A program made the translations under genes and the position numbers. Below, piece after piece: positions 46,901 to 56,519 of a stretch of 64,000 nt of DNA (positions within the stretch are counted from its first letter, which is position 1; each line of letters starts with the position of its first letter). The notes beneath the pieces are model-generated. The model was given only the letters and a program-made list of their open reading frames with translations. It did not search any database and had not been told where the DNA came from. The DNA comes from Pseudomonas marginalis (GTDB taxonomy: Bacteria; Pseudomonadota; Gammaproteobacteria; Pseudomonadales; Pseudomonadaceae). The stretch lies in contig NZ_VTFG01000001.1 in the NCBI RefSeq assembly GCF_008692035.1, forward strand, positions 3,969,501 through 4,033,500, given 5' to 3'.

Positions 46901-48483
46901 AGACCCTGAGTGTGTTCACCCCGGTCCCCGACTACCAGCAAAAAGCCCTGGGTTATATAAGAGCGCAACTGGAGCTTACCGAAGCCGCGATCAGGGAGGC
47001 CCAGACCACCTTCACCCCCCAGCTCAGGGTCGTGCTTGACCAGCTCGAACACCCCGACACCCGGCACCCGGCGCGGTACGTCGAAGACGCGCGACAAATG
47101 ACCGAGATGAGTGAAGACATGATCACGCGCCTGGACTACACCCATGCGCGCTTCACTCAACTCAAGGCCCTGGCCAAGGAGGGCGTGCAGTTGATCCAGA
47201 GCGCCAGGAAAAAACTGCCGGCCTACACCAGCATCGACCTCAAGGCCCTGCAGATAACCCTGGCGCGCAGGTTGTGCCTGCCGGAGGACAGCGCGACCCG
47301 TGCACCCCAGGCCTGGGCCAACCTCAATGAGATTGTCGACAACGCCGATCTGTCGGTCCAGGCCCTGCGCGACACCCTCAACGAACGCAGCGAGGCGCGG
47401 CTGGACGAACGCATCGAATCCCTGAGCAGCCTGATCGAACAATTCAAGGTCCTTGACGAGCGCCTGGAGGACTTCTCCCAGGAGTTTTCCAGCCTGACCC
47501 ACCTCTCCCCGCTGGAACGCCTGCGCAAACAGGTCAAGGATTTCTCCAGGCAGGCCTTGACCCATCTGTCCCAGCTGCACGCTGAGCGGGACATCCTGCG
47601 CAATCGGCCCACCCCTCCACCGACGCCCCCCAAGCCCTTGAAGAAATTCATCCATACCCGTTACAACGGCGTGATGATCGGCGAGCCCCGCCTGACGGCG
47701 GTCGGCCTTGAAACCGATCTGGTGGATATCAAGTCACCGCTGACCCGACAGGTCATTGCCACCTTCCATGAGAAAAGCCCCAACGTCTGGGTGCAACGGC
47801 TGAGCCCTGCACACACCGAGCAGGCGGTGCCCGAGCTTCAGTCCAGCCTCGGACAGGGCCGCACGCTGCTGGACGGTTTGCCCGCGTTCAAGCAACGGGC
47901 CATCGAGCAAACACGCCAAGCCGGGCGCACCGCCGTCGGCATCGAATACCTGTACCACCGTCACGCGTTGCTGCTGGAAGAAACCAGCCGGCACATCGAG
48001 CAGGCCCTGGCCGACAGCACCATCACAGCGGATCAAACCCAATCGGCAACCGCCCTTGGCAAGCAGCTCAACGACGCGGCACAGGACCTGTACCGGCGCG
48101 CGTCCGAGAGCATGACGCGCATGATCAAACAGCACCCCCCAACCACCAAAGGCGTCGAATGGCTGAGTGAGCGCGACGAGATCGTCATCAAGAAATCCGT
48201 GAGGCGTCGCCGGCTCAAAAGCAGCACACCGGACTACCTGGACGAATACATCATCACCGAGCGCGCGACCCATCAAGTGCTCTGGTACGCGCACTTTCAT
48301 TATTCGACCGACTGGACGCCTGCCAAGGCCTACCTGAGCGCACGGTTGAAAACCACCCATGAATATCGACAAGGCTCGGCGGCCGACTCGGTCAAAGGCC
48401 TGAACGAGCAGCAGCAAATCGACTATTACCGCAGCGAGATCAGCCTGGAGGCGGCCAAACGGCTATTTTTTGACCACAAGTAA
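43921..48483 (+). CDS. Giant toxin-like protein, paralogue A (DUF6543/dermonecrotic-like)
   Basis: A 1520-residue protein of a family widespread in Pseudomonas and often named dermonecrotic-toxin-domain protein. The N-terminal 650 residues have no motif I can name. About 704-735 and 756-770 are two hydrophobic helices (LWIWQIVDQL; LLNLSMAITLHI) that could insert in membranes. Residues 863-915 hold YAQVGERWFEV...GQWFVDTRLRLRGG, the repeat-like DUF segment. A long charged helical region (930-1230) and a conserved end (VLWYAHFHY, YYRSEIS) follow. There is no signal peptide. About 70% of landmarks align in order with the gene at 51903. Function unproven. Confidence 0.8.
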   Translation: MTTPISIASQQPLELLTQLLTGPSFREVAAVLLRQALQARYPTLAIDPDICLIGTPGWEIIDEQACATTTAYRTLSDSLTDQAVLGEPTLYIEGEHFLTQQPLTEPPTHLPVRIGDIAHLLNTLAPVMLTAWQEQQLAFWNKSNGSGPHWHQLSNSLRGVWNVRQAPGWNESDCAMARQLFHAPTYDVRRLDDPYTSHAYLLDIDQVDGAQVTHLNRLALSVLIGKQAGRDVILTHSLLKGYEKFTSLAQLGRSLPARLDTSAPRTQLQWRLFEPDGNFFDYQACSLIALQVEAIGSLDFSDLRHPDTAPPPGATELTTGPGPGREWYQQALPGWLQEASTSDLNFYARHLKDLASLNSSTGGKLYQDDIPPIEQYALNHLKAEILKDHPQAGALALDTLTLKVQQPVVWGTFTVPGMTETTTFNLAELALHNLIAIPVGNKTLQLHNGQNLPDWLTVEYIESLISRVDIGRNYPALIKSKLLEIPREASSRKNLYIQHLRIQLPLLALQGKIQQQDGIDDRGYRYVAALMQAEASDHTVDGQTIVMRPLAFIPQRRDDAAADEVENMYVIGPQDPAAGPCLLYRPLFTPALVQYPSPANLMYAIAQSPDLRRSVLAWLPDSARDAYANYVFPGELPSPWAVADFLVDASTLETMSGPIGLGKDPLKGDLLAGLFEANAQALVKLADRQSTSNTENRWATLKQTGWTLLNAALPFTSPSVATGLWIWQIVDQLQQFVGATEQDDTAVQWTTFTDVLLNLSMAITLHISTRLRPRGARPERESRPTEPSAGQRVEIKQLGAIAGNESPPGHTPLLHTSGALNRSAATLGRVLDRFKVSQPGAASSVDTRPGPTRHLTRVAERLYAQVGERWFEVSADDEGNVVIIDPRQPDRTGPPLIHNAAGQWFVDTRLRLRGGGPKRMLNKAEAEATLKAAEVRAKLEAFENAKKTAQRALQQARQAMTDVSGNAAEVKRQHYMDTLDQQSADYEAALQHLKTLSVFTPVPDYQQKALGYIRAQLELTEAAIREAQTTFTPQLRVVLDQLEHPDTRHPARYVEDARQMTEMSEDMITRLDYTHARFTQLKALAKEGVQLIQSARKKLPAYTSIDLKALQITLARRLCLPEDSATRAPQAWANLNEIVDNADLSVQALRDTLNERSEARLDERIESLSSLIEQFKVLDERLEDFSQEFSSLTHLSPLERLRKQVKDFSRQALTHLSQLHAERDILRNRPTPPPTPPKPLKKFIHTRYNGVMIGEPRLTAVGLETDLVDIKSPLTRQVIATFHEKSPNVWVQRLSPAHTEQAVPELQSSLGQGRTLLDGLPAFKQRAIEQTRQAGRTAVGIEYLYHRHALLLEETSRHIEQALADSTITADQTQSATALGKQLNDAAQDLYRRASESMTRMIKQHPPTTKGVEWLSERDEIVIKKSVRRRRLKSSTPDYLDEYIITERATHQVLWYAHFHYSTDWTPAKAYLSARLKTTHEYRQGSAADSVKGLNEQQQIDYYRSEISLEAAKRLFFDHK

Positions 48484-48531
48484 GCGGCACACTCCTTGCT
48501 GCCTCTGGGCAAACCCTGGCAGGACTCCCCC

Positions 48532-49524
48532 ATGCTGCACTCGCACCTGACTACGCTCAACGCCGTCTCCCTGGTACTCGACACCTTCAGGGACGAGGGC
48601 GTGAGCCGCGACGTGCTGCTGGCCGGCAGCGGTATCTGCGGCGCCGACCTGAACCGCGCCGACACGCGCATCACCACCAACCAGGAGATGCGCGTATGTG
48701 CCAATGCCGTGGCCCTGCGCCGCGATATCGGCCTGGAGTTGGGCCGGCGCATGCACGTGTCATCCTACGGCATGCTCGGCTATGCGCTGCTGACCAGTGC
48801 CACCTTCGGTGACGCTTTGCGCCTGGCCCTGCGCTATCCGGCGCTGTTGGGAACACTTTTCGAGCTGAGCCTGGAAGACGACGGCCAGCGCATCTGGTTC
48901 ACCGCCGACGGGTATCGGGAAAACCCGGCGCTGGCCACCTTCAATGTCGAGTTCTGCCTGGTGTCGTTGAAGGTCATCTGTGACGATCTGCTGGGCCATG
49001 CCCTGCCGTTGCTCGGTGCGCGTTTCGAACACCGCGCCCCCGACTATCGCGCACGTTATGCCGAGCACTTCGATTGCCCTCTTGCCTTTGCCGCCAGTGC
49101 CAATGCCTTCGCTTTCGACCGGCACTGGCTCGACCAGCCGTTGCCGCTGGCCGACCCCATCACCCACCGCGCCATGGGCGAGCGCTGCCGCAAACAGAAC
49201 ACCGAATTCACCGGGCGCCAGGCCTGGCTCGGCCGGGTACGCCAATTGCTGGCCGCCCAATTGAACGCCGCCCCCGGCATCGATGGCCTGGCCGGGCAGA
49301 TGAACTGTTCGCCGCGCACCTTGCGCCGGCATCTGCATGACCTGGGTTGCAGCTATCAGGAACTGCTGGACGAGTTACGCTTCGAGCGGGCCAAGCAGTT
49401 GCTGGGCGAGGACCAACTGCCGATCTATCGCATCGCCGAGCAGTTGGGCTTCAGTGAAACCGCAAGTTTCAGGCACGCCTTCGTACGCTGGAGCGGCGTG
49501 GCACCGAGTCAGTTCCGCGCTTGA
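48532..49524 (+). CDS. AraC-family regulator (polyamine locus)
   Basis: A 330-residue regulator. The N-terminal Arabinose_bd-like domain includes GLELGRRMHVSSYGMLGYALLTS, and the C-terminal AraC DNA-binding domain includes NCSPRTLRRHLHDLG and IAEQLGFSETASFRHAFVRWSG. ATG 48532 is taken; the longer TTG frame has no family character. It starts 48 bases after the first giant gene and 142 before the amidohydrolase, so it probably controls the polyamine genes and possibly the giant genes. Confidence 0.9.
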   Translation: MLHSHLTTLNAVSLVLDTFRDEGVSRDVLLAGSGICGADLNRADTRITTNQEMRVCANAVALRRDIGLELGRRMHVSSYGMLGYALLTSATFGDALRLALRYPALLGTLFELSLEDDGQRIWFTADGYRENPALATFNVEFCLVSLKVICDDLLGHALPLLGARFEHRAPDYRARYAEHFDCPLAFAASANAFAFDRHWLDQPLPLADPITHRAMGERCRKQNTEFTGRQAWLGRVRQLLAAQLNAAPGIDGLAGQMNCSPRTLRRHLHDLGCSYQELLDELRFERAKQLLGEDQLPIYRIAEQLGFSETASFRHAFVRWSGVAPSQFRA

Positions 49525-49666
49525 GTCGCATGCCCCCACATGGGGCGAATAACGGACACAGGCTTTGGCCATATTTATCCCCTTTTGGCCGCTCCTGCCG
49601 TTCTCCAAACCTGCCCACGCCGCAACACTGCAAGGCATCCCAAGCAGCCTGCGGAGAACAACAACA

Positions 49667-50698
49667 ATGCTGACGATCTACTCGGACGATCATCATCTGC
49701 ACCACGGCCGTTGTGAATTGATGGACGGGCAATTGATGCCCTGCTTCGAAATGCCCGCCCGCGCCGACCATGTGCTGCAGCGGGTCAAGGACCGCCAGCT
49801 CGGCCCGGTGCAAGCGCCGCAGGACTTTGGCCTGGCCCCCTTGCAACGCATCCACAGCCGCGAGTACCTGGATTTTTTCAAAGGTGCCTGGGCCCGTTGG
49901 GTCGAGTTCGGCCAGGACGGCGACCTGCTGCCCTATACCTGGCCCGCCCGCACCCTGCGCGCCGTCTTGCCCACCAGCCTGCACGGCCAGTTGGGTTACT
50001 ACAGCTTCGACGGCGGCGCGCCGATTACCGCCGGCACCTGGCAGGCGGCCTACAGTGCGGCGCAGGTGGCGCTGACCGCGCAACAGGCGATCCAGCAAGG
50101 CGCCCACAGTGCCTTCGCGCTGTGCCGGCCACCGGGACACCACGCCGCCGGCGACTTGATGGGCGGTTATTGCTACCTCAATAACGCCGCCATCGCCGCC
50201 CAGGCATTTCTCGACCAGGGCCACAGGAAGGTTGCGATCCTCGACGTGGATTACCACCACGGTAACGGCACCCAATCGATTTTCTATGGGCGTAGCGATG
50301 TGCTGTTCACCTCGATCCACGGGCATCCGGAAGCCGAGTTTCCGTTTTTCCTCGGCTATGCCGATGAGCTGGGCGACGGGGCCGGAGAGGGTTTCAACTT
50401 CAACTATCCGTTGCCGGCCGGTTCGGGCTGGGACACCTGGAGCGCCGCACTGGAACAGGCTTGCCAGGCGATTGAGGGCTACGGCGCCGACGTCATTGTG
50501 GTGTCCCTGGGCGTCGATACGTTCAAGGACGACCCCATCTCGCAGTTCAAGCTCGACAGCCCCGACTACCTGGCCATGGGCAGGCGTATCGCCCGCCTGG
50601 GCAAGCCGACGCTGTTCGTGATGGAAGGCGGCTACGCGGTAGAAGAAATCGGCATCAATGCCGTCAACGTGCTCGAAGGTTTTGAGGGGACTGCCTGA
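49667..50698 (+). CDS. Acetylpolyamine amidohydrolase (histone-deacetylase fold)
   Basis: A 343-residue HDAC-like enzyme. H158-H159 in PPGHHA are the proton-relay pair. D195 and H197 in DVDYHHGNG and D284 in GVDTF are the zinc ligands, and Y323 in EGGYAVEE is the transition-state tyrosine. This numbering coincides with the one I recall for Mycoplana ramosa APAH. It removes acetyl groups from acetylpolyamines such as acetylputrescine or acetylcadaverine. The start at 49667 lacks the N-terminal extension of a longer frame. The stop overlaps the next start (TGATG). Confidence 0.93.
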   Translation: MLTIYSDDHHLHHGRCELMDGQLMPCFEMPARADHVLQRVKDRQLGPVQAPQDFGLAPLQRIHSREYLDFFKGAWARWVEFGQDGDLLPYTWPARTLRAVLPTSLHGQLGYYSFDGGAPITAGTWQAAYSAAQVALTAQQAIQQGAHSAFALCRPPGHHAAGDLMGGYCYLNNAAIAAQAFLDQGHRKVAILDVDYHHGNGTQSIFYGRSDVLFTSIHGHPEAEFPFFLGYADELGDGAGEGFNFNYPLPAGSGWDTWSAALEQACQAIEGYGADVIVVSLGVDTFKDDPISQFKLDSPDYLAMGRRIARLGKPTLFVMEGGYAVEEIGINAVNVLEGFEGTA

Positions 50699-51789
50699 TG
50701 AATATGCTCAAGTCGCTTGTGCTCTGCGCCGCCGTATTAAGCACCGCCGCCCACGCTGAAGAGAAAACCCTGCGGGTCTACAACTGGTTCGACTACATCA
50801 CCCCCAAGGCCCTGGAAGACTTCAAGGCCCAAAACCCGTCGATCAAGTTGGTCTACGACATCTTCGACACCAACGAAGCCCTGGAAGCCAAGCTGCTCAC
50901 CGGCAATTCCGGCTATGACGTGGTGGTGCCATCCAATGTGTTCCTGGCCAAACAGATCGAGGCCGGTGTGTTCCAGGCCCTGGACCGCAGCCAGTTGCCG
51001 AACTGGAACCACCTCGATCCCAAGTTGATGAAGCTGATCGAGGCCAACGACCCGGGCAACAAATTCGCCGTGCCCTACATGTACGGCACCATCCTGATCG
51101 GCTTCAACCCCGACAAGGTCAAGGCCGCACTGGGCGCCAATGCACCGGTGGACAGCTGGGACCTGATCTTCAAGGAGGAGAACATCAGCAAGCTCAAGCA
51201 GTGCGGCGTGGCGCTGCTGGATTCACCCTCGGAGATCCTGCCCCTGGCCTTGCAGCACCTGGGCCTGGACCCCAACAGCAACAACCCCAAGGACTATGAA
51301 AAAGCCGAAGCCTTGCTGCTGAAGATCCGCCCGTACATCACCTACTTCCACTCCTCCAAGTACATGGCCGATATTGCCAACGGCGACATCTGCGTCGCCG
51401 TCGGCTACTCCGGCAGCTTCTCCCAGGCCGCCAATCGCGCCAAGGAGGCCAGGAACGGCGTGATCGTCGACATGCGCCTGCCCAAGGAGGGCGCGCCGAT
51501 CTGGTTCGACATGCTCGCCATTCCCAAGGGCGCGAAGAACCCCCAGGACGCCTACACCTTCATCAACTACCTGCTGCAACCGCACGTCATTGCGCCGATC
51601 AGCGATTTTATCGGCTACCCCAACCCGAACAAAGACGCTACCGGGCAGGTGGACCCGGCGATCCGCAACAACCCCAACCTGTACCCCACCGAAGCCGCGA
51701 TGGCCACGCTCTATACCTTGAAACCCCTGGGACGCGACGCCGAACGCGCCAGGACCCGCGCCTGGTCCAGGATCAAGTCCGGGACCTGA
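50698..51789 (+). CDS. Periplasmic polyamine-binding protein (PotF/SpuD-like)
   Basis: A 363-residue binding protein with a signal peptide (1-20, cut after AHA). It begins EEKTLRVYNWFDYITPKAL, the PotF/SpuD hallmark, with VVVPSNVFLAKQIEAGVFQ and VPYMYGTILIGFNPDKV further in. It would bind (acetyl)putrescine or related amines for an ABC importer, but no permease or ATPase lies nearby. Translationally coupled to the amidohydrolase, it suggests uptake and deacetylation of acetylpolyamines. Confidence 0.92.
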   Translation: MNMLKSLVLCAAVLSTAAHAEEKTLRVYNWFDYITPKALEDFKAQNPSIKLVYDIFDTNEALEAKLLTGNSGYDVVVPSNVFLAKQIEAGVFQALDRSQLPNWNHLDPKLMKLIEANDPGNKFAVPYMYGTILIGFNPDKVKAALGANAPVDSWDLIFKEENISKLKQCGVALLDSPSEILPLALQHLGLDPNSNNPKDYEKAEALLLKIRPYITYFHSSKYMADIANGDICVAVGYSGSFSQAANRAKEARNGVIVDMRLPKEGAPIWFDMLAIPKGAKNPQDAYTFINYLLQPHVIAPISDFIGYPNPNKDATGQVDPAIRNNPNLYPTEAAMATLYTLKPLGRDAERARTRAWSRIKSGT

Positions 51790-51902
51790 GCAAACGTGAC
51801 CGGGAAGTGCTTCCCGGCCACGATGACTTATCTACCGACCGCCCGGCCGCAGCGCCAATTACCTTGCAGCTCTTCATGCCGACCCAGGCCAAGGAGCTGC
51901 AG

Positions 51903-54900
51903 ATGCCCAACGATTCACCCCCTAGCAACAATCGCCCGCCCAGCAGCTATGAGCTGCTGACGCAACTGAGCGTCGGCCCGTCGATCCGCGACGTCGCCGC
52001 CAACCTGTTGCGTTCGTCCCTCATGGAGCAATACCCGACACTCGCTATCGACCCTGACCTGGCCATGGTCATCACGCCGCGCTGGCGCATCGTTGGCGAT
52101 GTCATCCAATCCGCACCCGCCACCGCGCAATCGCTGACCTCGGTGCTGGCCAACCAGGCCCTGGCGCCCGAGCCGGTGATCTATATCGACGGCGAACACT
52201 TCCTCACCCTGGAGCCCGAGGCCAAGCCCGCCGTGCACCTGCCGGTGCAGATCGATGCCATTGCGCGGCTGATCAATGAGCTGGCGGCGCTGATCTTTAC
52301 CGCCTTCCAGGAGCAGCAACTTGATTACTGGAACGCTTCCAACGGCCTGGCGGGCCCACGCTGGCAAACGCTCTCCCATTCCCTGCGCAAAGTCTGGAAC
52401 GTCACCGCGCAGGACGGCTGGGATGAACACGATTGCGCCATGGCCAGGACGTTGTTCCACTTTCCGGACCGGGCCAAGCGTCGGAACTTCGACACATTCC
52501 AGACACACGCTTACCTGATCGATATAGATGGCCTTAAAAACAACCGCTCCACTCACGTCGGCCTGTCGGATATCGCGGTGCTGATCGGGGTACATGAGCA
52601 ACGCCAGCGGGTCCTGACGTATTCGCTGATCAACGGCTACGAGAAATTCGAGTCACTGCAAAAGCTCGGCGAAGCCTTGCCCGCGGCACTGACTCAAGCT
52701 GATGGGGAGGTAACCGTGCAATGGCGATTGTACGAACCCGCCGGGGATTTTTTCGACAGCCTGGCGTGCAACCTGATCGCCCTGCAATTGCAGGCCATCG
52801 GGTCAATTGGCTCCGCCGACCTTGAAGCCCCCGCCACGGCTGCCGTCACTGGCCAGGCCGTCGCGCGCATCCTGCCGGTGATTGAAGACTTGAGCGATCA
52901 CTCATTGTCGAGCATCCACCAGATCCACGAGCAACTTCCCGACTGGCTTGCCAATGCCTCGGACCTGGACGTATCGACCTACAGCCGTTACGTGATCGAG
53001 CTGGCGGAACTGCATACCCACAACCACGGGCAGTCTTTCCAGGACGGTATCCCGCCGATCCGCGACTACGCCAGGCAGCAACTGCAAAACCGGATCAAGG
53101 CCCATGCAAATGGCGCGAGCCTGAACCTGGACAAGATAGAGATCAGCATCGAAAGCCCGGTGCTCTGGGGCACCTTCGTGCTGCCCGGAACCAGTGACAT
53201 CACCCGGCGCAGCCTGATCGACCTGGCCCTGGAAAACCTCACCGGGCTGCCCACCGGTACGCCCAGCGTGCACTACAACGGCGGCGAGGGGCCGCAATGG
53301 CTGACGTACAACTACCTCAAGGACGTGATCGAAACCCTCGACATCGGTGAACGCTACCCGACGCTGATCAAACACACCCTGCTCGACGACCCCGTTCAAT
53401 CGAGGCTTCGGCAAACCCTCTACACCTCGCACTTGCGGGTGCAACTGCCACTGCTGGCCTTGCAGTGGAAGATCCAGGGCCTGCACGGCATCGATGATCG
53501 CGGTTATCGCTATATCGCTGCCGCGGTGCAGGCACACGCCCATGAACGGCAGGTCGAGGGGCAAGAGATCGTCATCCGGCGCCTGGCGTTCATTCCCACC
53601 CTGCGCACCAGCCAGGCGCAGGATGGGGTGGCGAATATGTTTGTGATCGGCCCCCGCGACCACACACAGGGCCCGTGCCTGTTGTACCGCCCACTGCTGG
53701 AGCCGGTGCTGATCCAGTACCCGTCACGGCAAAACCTGTTGTATGCCATCAAGCATCACCGCACCCTGCGCGACTCGGTGTTGGCCTGGCTGGCCGAAGA
53801 TGTGCGCTTCAACTACGAGCAGTATGTCTTCCCTGCCGCATTACCTTCGCCGTGGACCGTGGTGCGCGGGTTGGTGGAGCCGCACGTGGTGGTGCAAATG
53901 AGCGGCCCCCTGGCCTTGAGCGATGAAGTGGTGGGCAACGACAGCCTGGCGACGCTGTTCAGGGACAACGCCAACGCGATGGTTGAATTGGCGACGCGGC
54001 AATCGGTGTCCAACGCCCGGAAACGCTGGGCAAGCTATCGAGAAGCCGGCTGGCTGATTTTCAGCGCGGCGTTGCCATTCATGGGCCGCACCGTGGGCAT
54101 CGCGGCCTGGATCTGGCAAATCATGGACGACCTGCAGGCGACCGCCCAGGCGGAGCCGGAGCCTGACGGGCAGGTGTCCTGGACAGCCCAGGTGGATCTG
54201 CTGCTCAACCTGGGCATGGCCCTGGTGCTGCACGTCGCCCTGCGCCATCCGCCGCTGCGAAAGACGCCCAAGGCCACGCTGCCGAAACAGGAAGCCACCC
54301 CGACCCAGGCGCCTGAAACCAGACTGCCGCCGGAGCACCGGATCCCCGTGATGCGCCGCCCCGACTTGCCCGACGCCGAACCGCCCGCTCGCCATCAAGG
54401 CCCGCTGTACAACAGCGGCGCACTCCAACGTTCTCCGACAAGCCTGGGGGCCACACTGGACCGCCTCAAAGTGGCCAGGCCCGACGGGCTGGGGGAAGCC
54501 GTCAAGGAAACAGGGCCGCACCTGCATCTCTATGCGCTTGCCGATAAATGGTACGCGCCGGTGGGCGCACGCTGGTTCGAGGTGGCGGTGGATGAGCACG
54601 ACAATGTCATGATCGTCGATCCGGGCCGCCCCACTCACATCGGCCCGCTGCTGGTGAGCAACCTGGCCGGGCAATGGTTTGTCGACACTCGCCTGCGCCT
54701 GCGCGGTGCCGGTTTCAGGAATCGCCGGCAATCGGCTCGCGGCAAAGTACCTTCGCGGATCACCGACCTCCGGCAGAAACTCAACCAATTCGATGCTGAC
54801 GAACGGCGCGGGCAAGCTGAAGTCGCCCAGGCCCACGCCGCGATAGACCCGGTGCCCGGGCCCTCCTCCGATCGCCAGCGCCAGGCGTTCCTCGACAAGG

Positions 54901-56516
54901 TCGACAGCCGCCTGGCCGACTATGACGTGCCCATTCGCCAGTTACGTTCGCTGAATGTCATCGATTCGGTACCCAACTACCAGAGTTCGATGATCGACTA
55001 CCTGAACAAACAACTGCTGCTGACCCGCTCGGCCATCGCGGAACGCTTGCCGGTCTTTCGCGACAAGTTGCTGGTGTCGGTGGAAGACATGGAAGCCCTC
55101 ACCTCCCTGGACATCAAGCAGCGTAACGAGATCGCACAGACGATGGCGAAGCTGAACCTGGATATGATCAACCGCATGGAGTATGCGCAGTCGCGCTATC
55201 GCCAGTTGGAAAGCCTGGGCATAGAGGGTGCCAAGGTCATCCAGACCAGCGTGCAGGCCCTGCCCGACTTCAAGCTGCACGACCTCAAGGCCATGCAACT
55301 CACCCTCAGCCGCTACCTGTGTATTGGCGAAGGCAGCGGGGAGGCCTTCACCGACGCCCGTGCGCAACTCAATGACATCGTGGATAACGCCGATCTCACG
55401 GTGCAAACGTGGATCGAGACCCTGGTGGAAACCAGCATCAGCGACCTGCACGAGCGTATTGAAGTGCTCAACAGCCTGGTCGACCAGTTCGCGATTGTCG
55501 ACCAACGCCTGCTGGACCTGCACGCCGAACACCCGGAACAGGTGCAGCGAGAACCCCTGGAAAACCTGCGCCAACGCATCGATGAATTCAACCAACAGGC
55601 GGTGCATGAGCTGGCGCTGTTGATCAGGCAACGAAAAGCCCTGGAGCCCAAGCCTGGCCCATCAAAAGCCCCCCCGACACCCAAGCGCAAAGTCATCAAG
55701 ACACGCTTCAACGGGGTGGTGGTGGGCGAGCCCCGTGAAGCCGAAAGCGGCCTGGTGGACGTCAAGGCCCCGGTGACGGGCAAGCTCATCGCGACCTTTC
55801 ACGAAAAAACCCCTGGGGTCTGGGTTGAACGCCAGAGCACACCCTCAAGCCCCCGAGAGCCCCAGGTGATCGACCTGGGCACCAGCATCGACACCGCCCA
55901 GAGCCTGCTGAATGAAGAGCCCGCCGCCACCCTGCGCACCCTGGACCACGCGAAGAAAGCCGGGCGTATTCCGGTGGAAATCGAAGAGATGTTCCACCAG
56001 TACGCCGCACGCCTGGAACACGCAATGGCCACGATCGAAGAGGCGCTCACCCGGCTCAACCTCACGGAAAGCGACCGCCCGCCCGCCGCCGCCCTCAACC
56101 GTCGCCTCAATGACGCCGCACAACGGCTATACGAAATGGGCACAAACACTCGCATCAGCATGACCAAACAACAACCACCCACGGCGGCACGGGTGGAGTG
56201 GCTGCACAGCCAAGGCCTGGTGAAAATCGCCAAAGTGGTCACGCGGCGGCGGCTCAAGGGCCCCGGCAAAAACTACCTGGACGAATACGAGGTGCGTGAT
56301 CACCAGACCCATGCGGTGCTCTGGTATGCGCACTTTCACTATGAGTCTCCCCAGGCGGCGCTGGAGCACTACACCGCCGGCCACCTCAAGACCCGCGACC
56401 AGCAGAAACTGGGGGGCGCTGTGCACCGCACGGGCTTGAGCGACCGTGACCAGATCGCGATTTATCGCAGTGAAATCAGCCCGATCCTGGCCCGCTCGTT
56501 GTTTTTCCAGACCTGA
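51903..56516 (+). CDS. Giant toxin-like protein, paralogue B (DUF6543/dermonecrotic-like)
   Basis: A 1537-residue paralogue of the protein at 43921, with the same landmarks in the same order. The N-terminus has SYELLTQLSVGPSIRDVAA against PLELLTQLLTGPSFREVAA. Two hydrophobic helices lie about 716-745 (AAWIWQIMDDL) and 765-782. The ARWFEV...GQWFVDTRLRLRG segment is at about 885-935. A helical region follows, and the end has VLWYAHFHY and IYRSEIS. The ATG at 51903 follows AAGGAG by 6 bases; a longer frame from 51807 was rejected. There is no signal peptide and no adjacent immunity-like gene. Secretion route and activity are unknown. Confidence 0.8.
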   Translation: MPNDSPPSNNRPPSSYELLTQLSVGPSIRDVAANLLRSSLMEQYPTLAIDPDLAMVITPRWRIVGDVIQSAPATAQSLTSVLANQALAPEPVIYIDGEHFLTLEPEAKPAVHLPVQIDAIARLINELAALIFTAFQEQQLDYWNASNGLAGPRWQTLSHSLRKVWNVTAQDGWDEHDCAMARTLFHFPDRAKRRNFDTFQTHAYLIDIDGLKNNRSTHVGLSDIAVLIGVHEQRQRVLTYSLINGYEKFESLQKLGEALPAALTQADGEVTVQWRLYEPAGDFFDSLACNLIALQLQAIGSIGSADLEAPATAAVTGQAVARILPVIEDLSDHSLSSIHQIHEQLPDWLANASDLDVSTYSRYVIELAELHTHNHGQSFQDGIPPIRDYARQQLQNRIKAHANGASLNLDKIEISIESPVLWGTFVLPGTSDITRRSLIDLALENLTGLPTGTPSVHYNGGEGPQWLTYNYLKDVIETLDIGERYPTLIKHTLLDDPVQSRLRQTLYTSHLRVQLPLLALQWKIQGLHGIDDRGYRYIAAAVQAHAHERQVEGQEIVIRRLAFIPTLRTSQAQDGVANMFVIGPRDHTQGPCLLYRPLLEPVLIQYPSRQNLLYAIKHHRTLRDSVLAWLAEDVRFNYEQYVFPAALPSPWTVVRGLVEPHVVVQMSGPLALSDEVVGNDSLATLFRDNANAMVELATRQSVSNARKRWASYREAGWLIFSAALPFMGRTVGIAAWIWQIMDDLQATAQAEPEPDGQVSWTAQVDLLLNLGMALVLHVALRHPPLRKTPKATLPKQEATPTQAPETRLPPEHRIPVMRRPDLPDAEPPARHQGPLYNSGALQRSPTSLGATLDRLKVARPDGLGEAVKETGPHLHLYALADKWYAPVGARWFEVAVDEHDNVMIVDPGRPTHIGPLLVSNLAGQWFVDTRLRLRGAGFRNRRQSARGKVPSRITDLRQKLNQFDADERRGQAEVAQAHAAIDPVPGPSSDRQRQAFLDKVDSRLADYDVPIRQLRSLNVIDSVPNYQSSMIDYLNKQLLLTRSAIAERLPVFRDKLLVSVEDMEALTSLDIKQRNEIAQTMAKLNLDMINRMEYAQSRYRQLESLGIEGAKVIQTSVQALPDFKLHDLKAMQLTLSRYLCIGEGSGEAFTDARAQLNDIVDNADLTVQTWIETLVETSISDLHERIEVLNSLVDQFAIVDQRLLDLHAEHPEQVQREPLENLRQRIDEFNQQAVHELALLIRQRKALEPKPGPSKAPPTPKRKVIKTRFNGVVVGEPREAESGLVDVKAPVTGKLIATFHEKTPGVWVERQSTPSSPREPQVIDLGTSIDTAQSLLNEEPAATLRTLDHAKKAGRIPVEIEEMFHQYAARLEHAMATIEEALTRLNLTESDRPPAAALNRRLNDAAQRLYEMGTNTRISMTKQQPPTAARVEWLHSQGLVKIAKVVTRRRLKGPGKNYLDEYEVRDHQTHAVLWYAHFHYESPQAALEHYTAGHLKTRDQQKLGGAVHRTGLSDRDQIAIYRSEISPILARSLFFQT

Positions 56517-56519
56517 CCG

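Noticed and set aside
45388..47655. 755-codon minus-strand frame within the first giant gene
   Set aside because: The sense frame has a conserved paralogue at 51903 with matching landmarks, so the antisense frame is a by-product of GC-rich codons.
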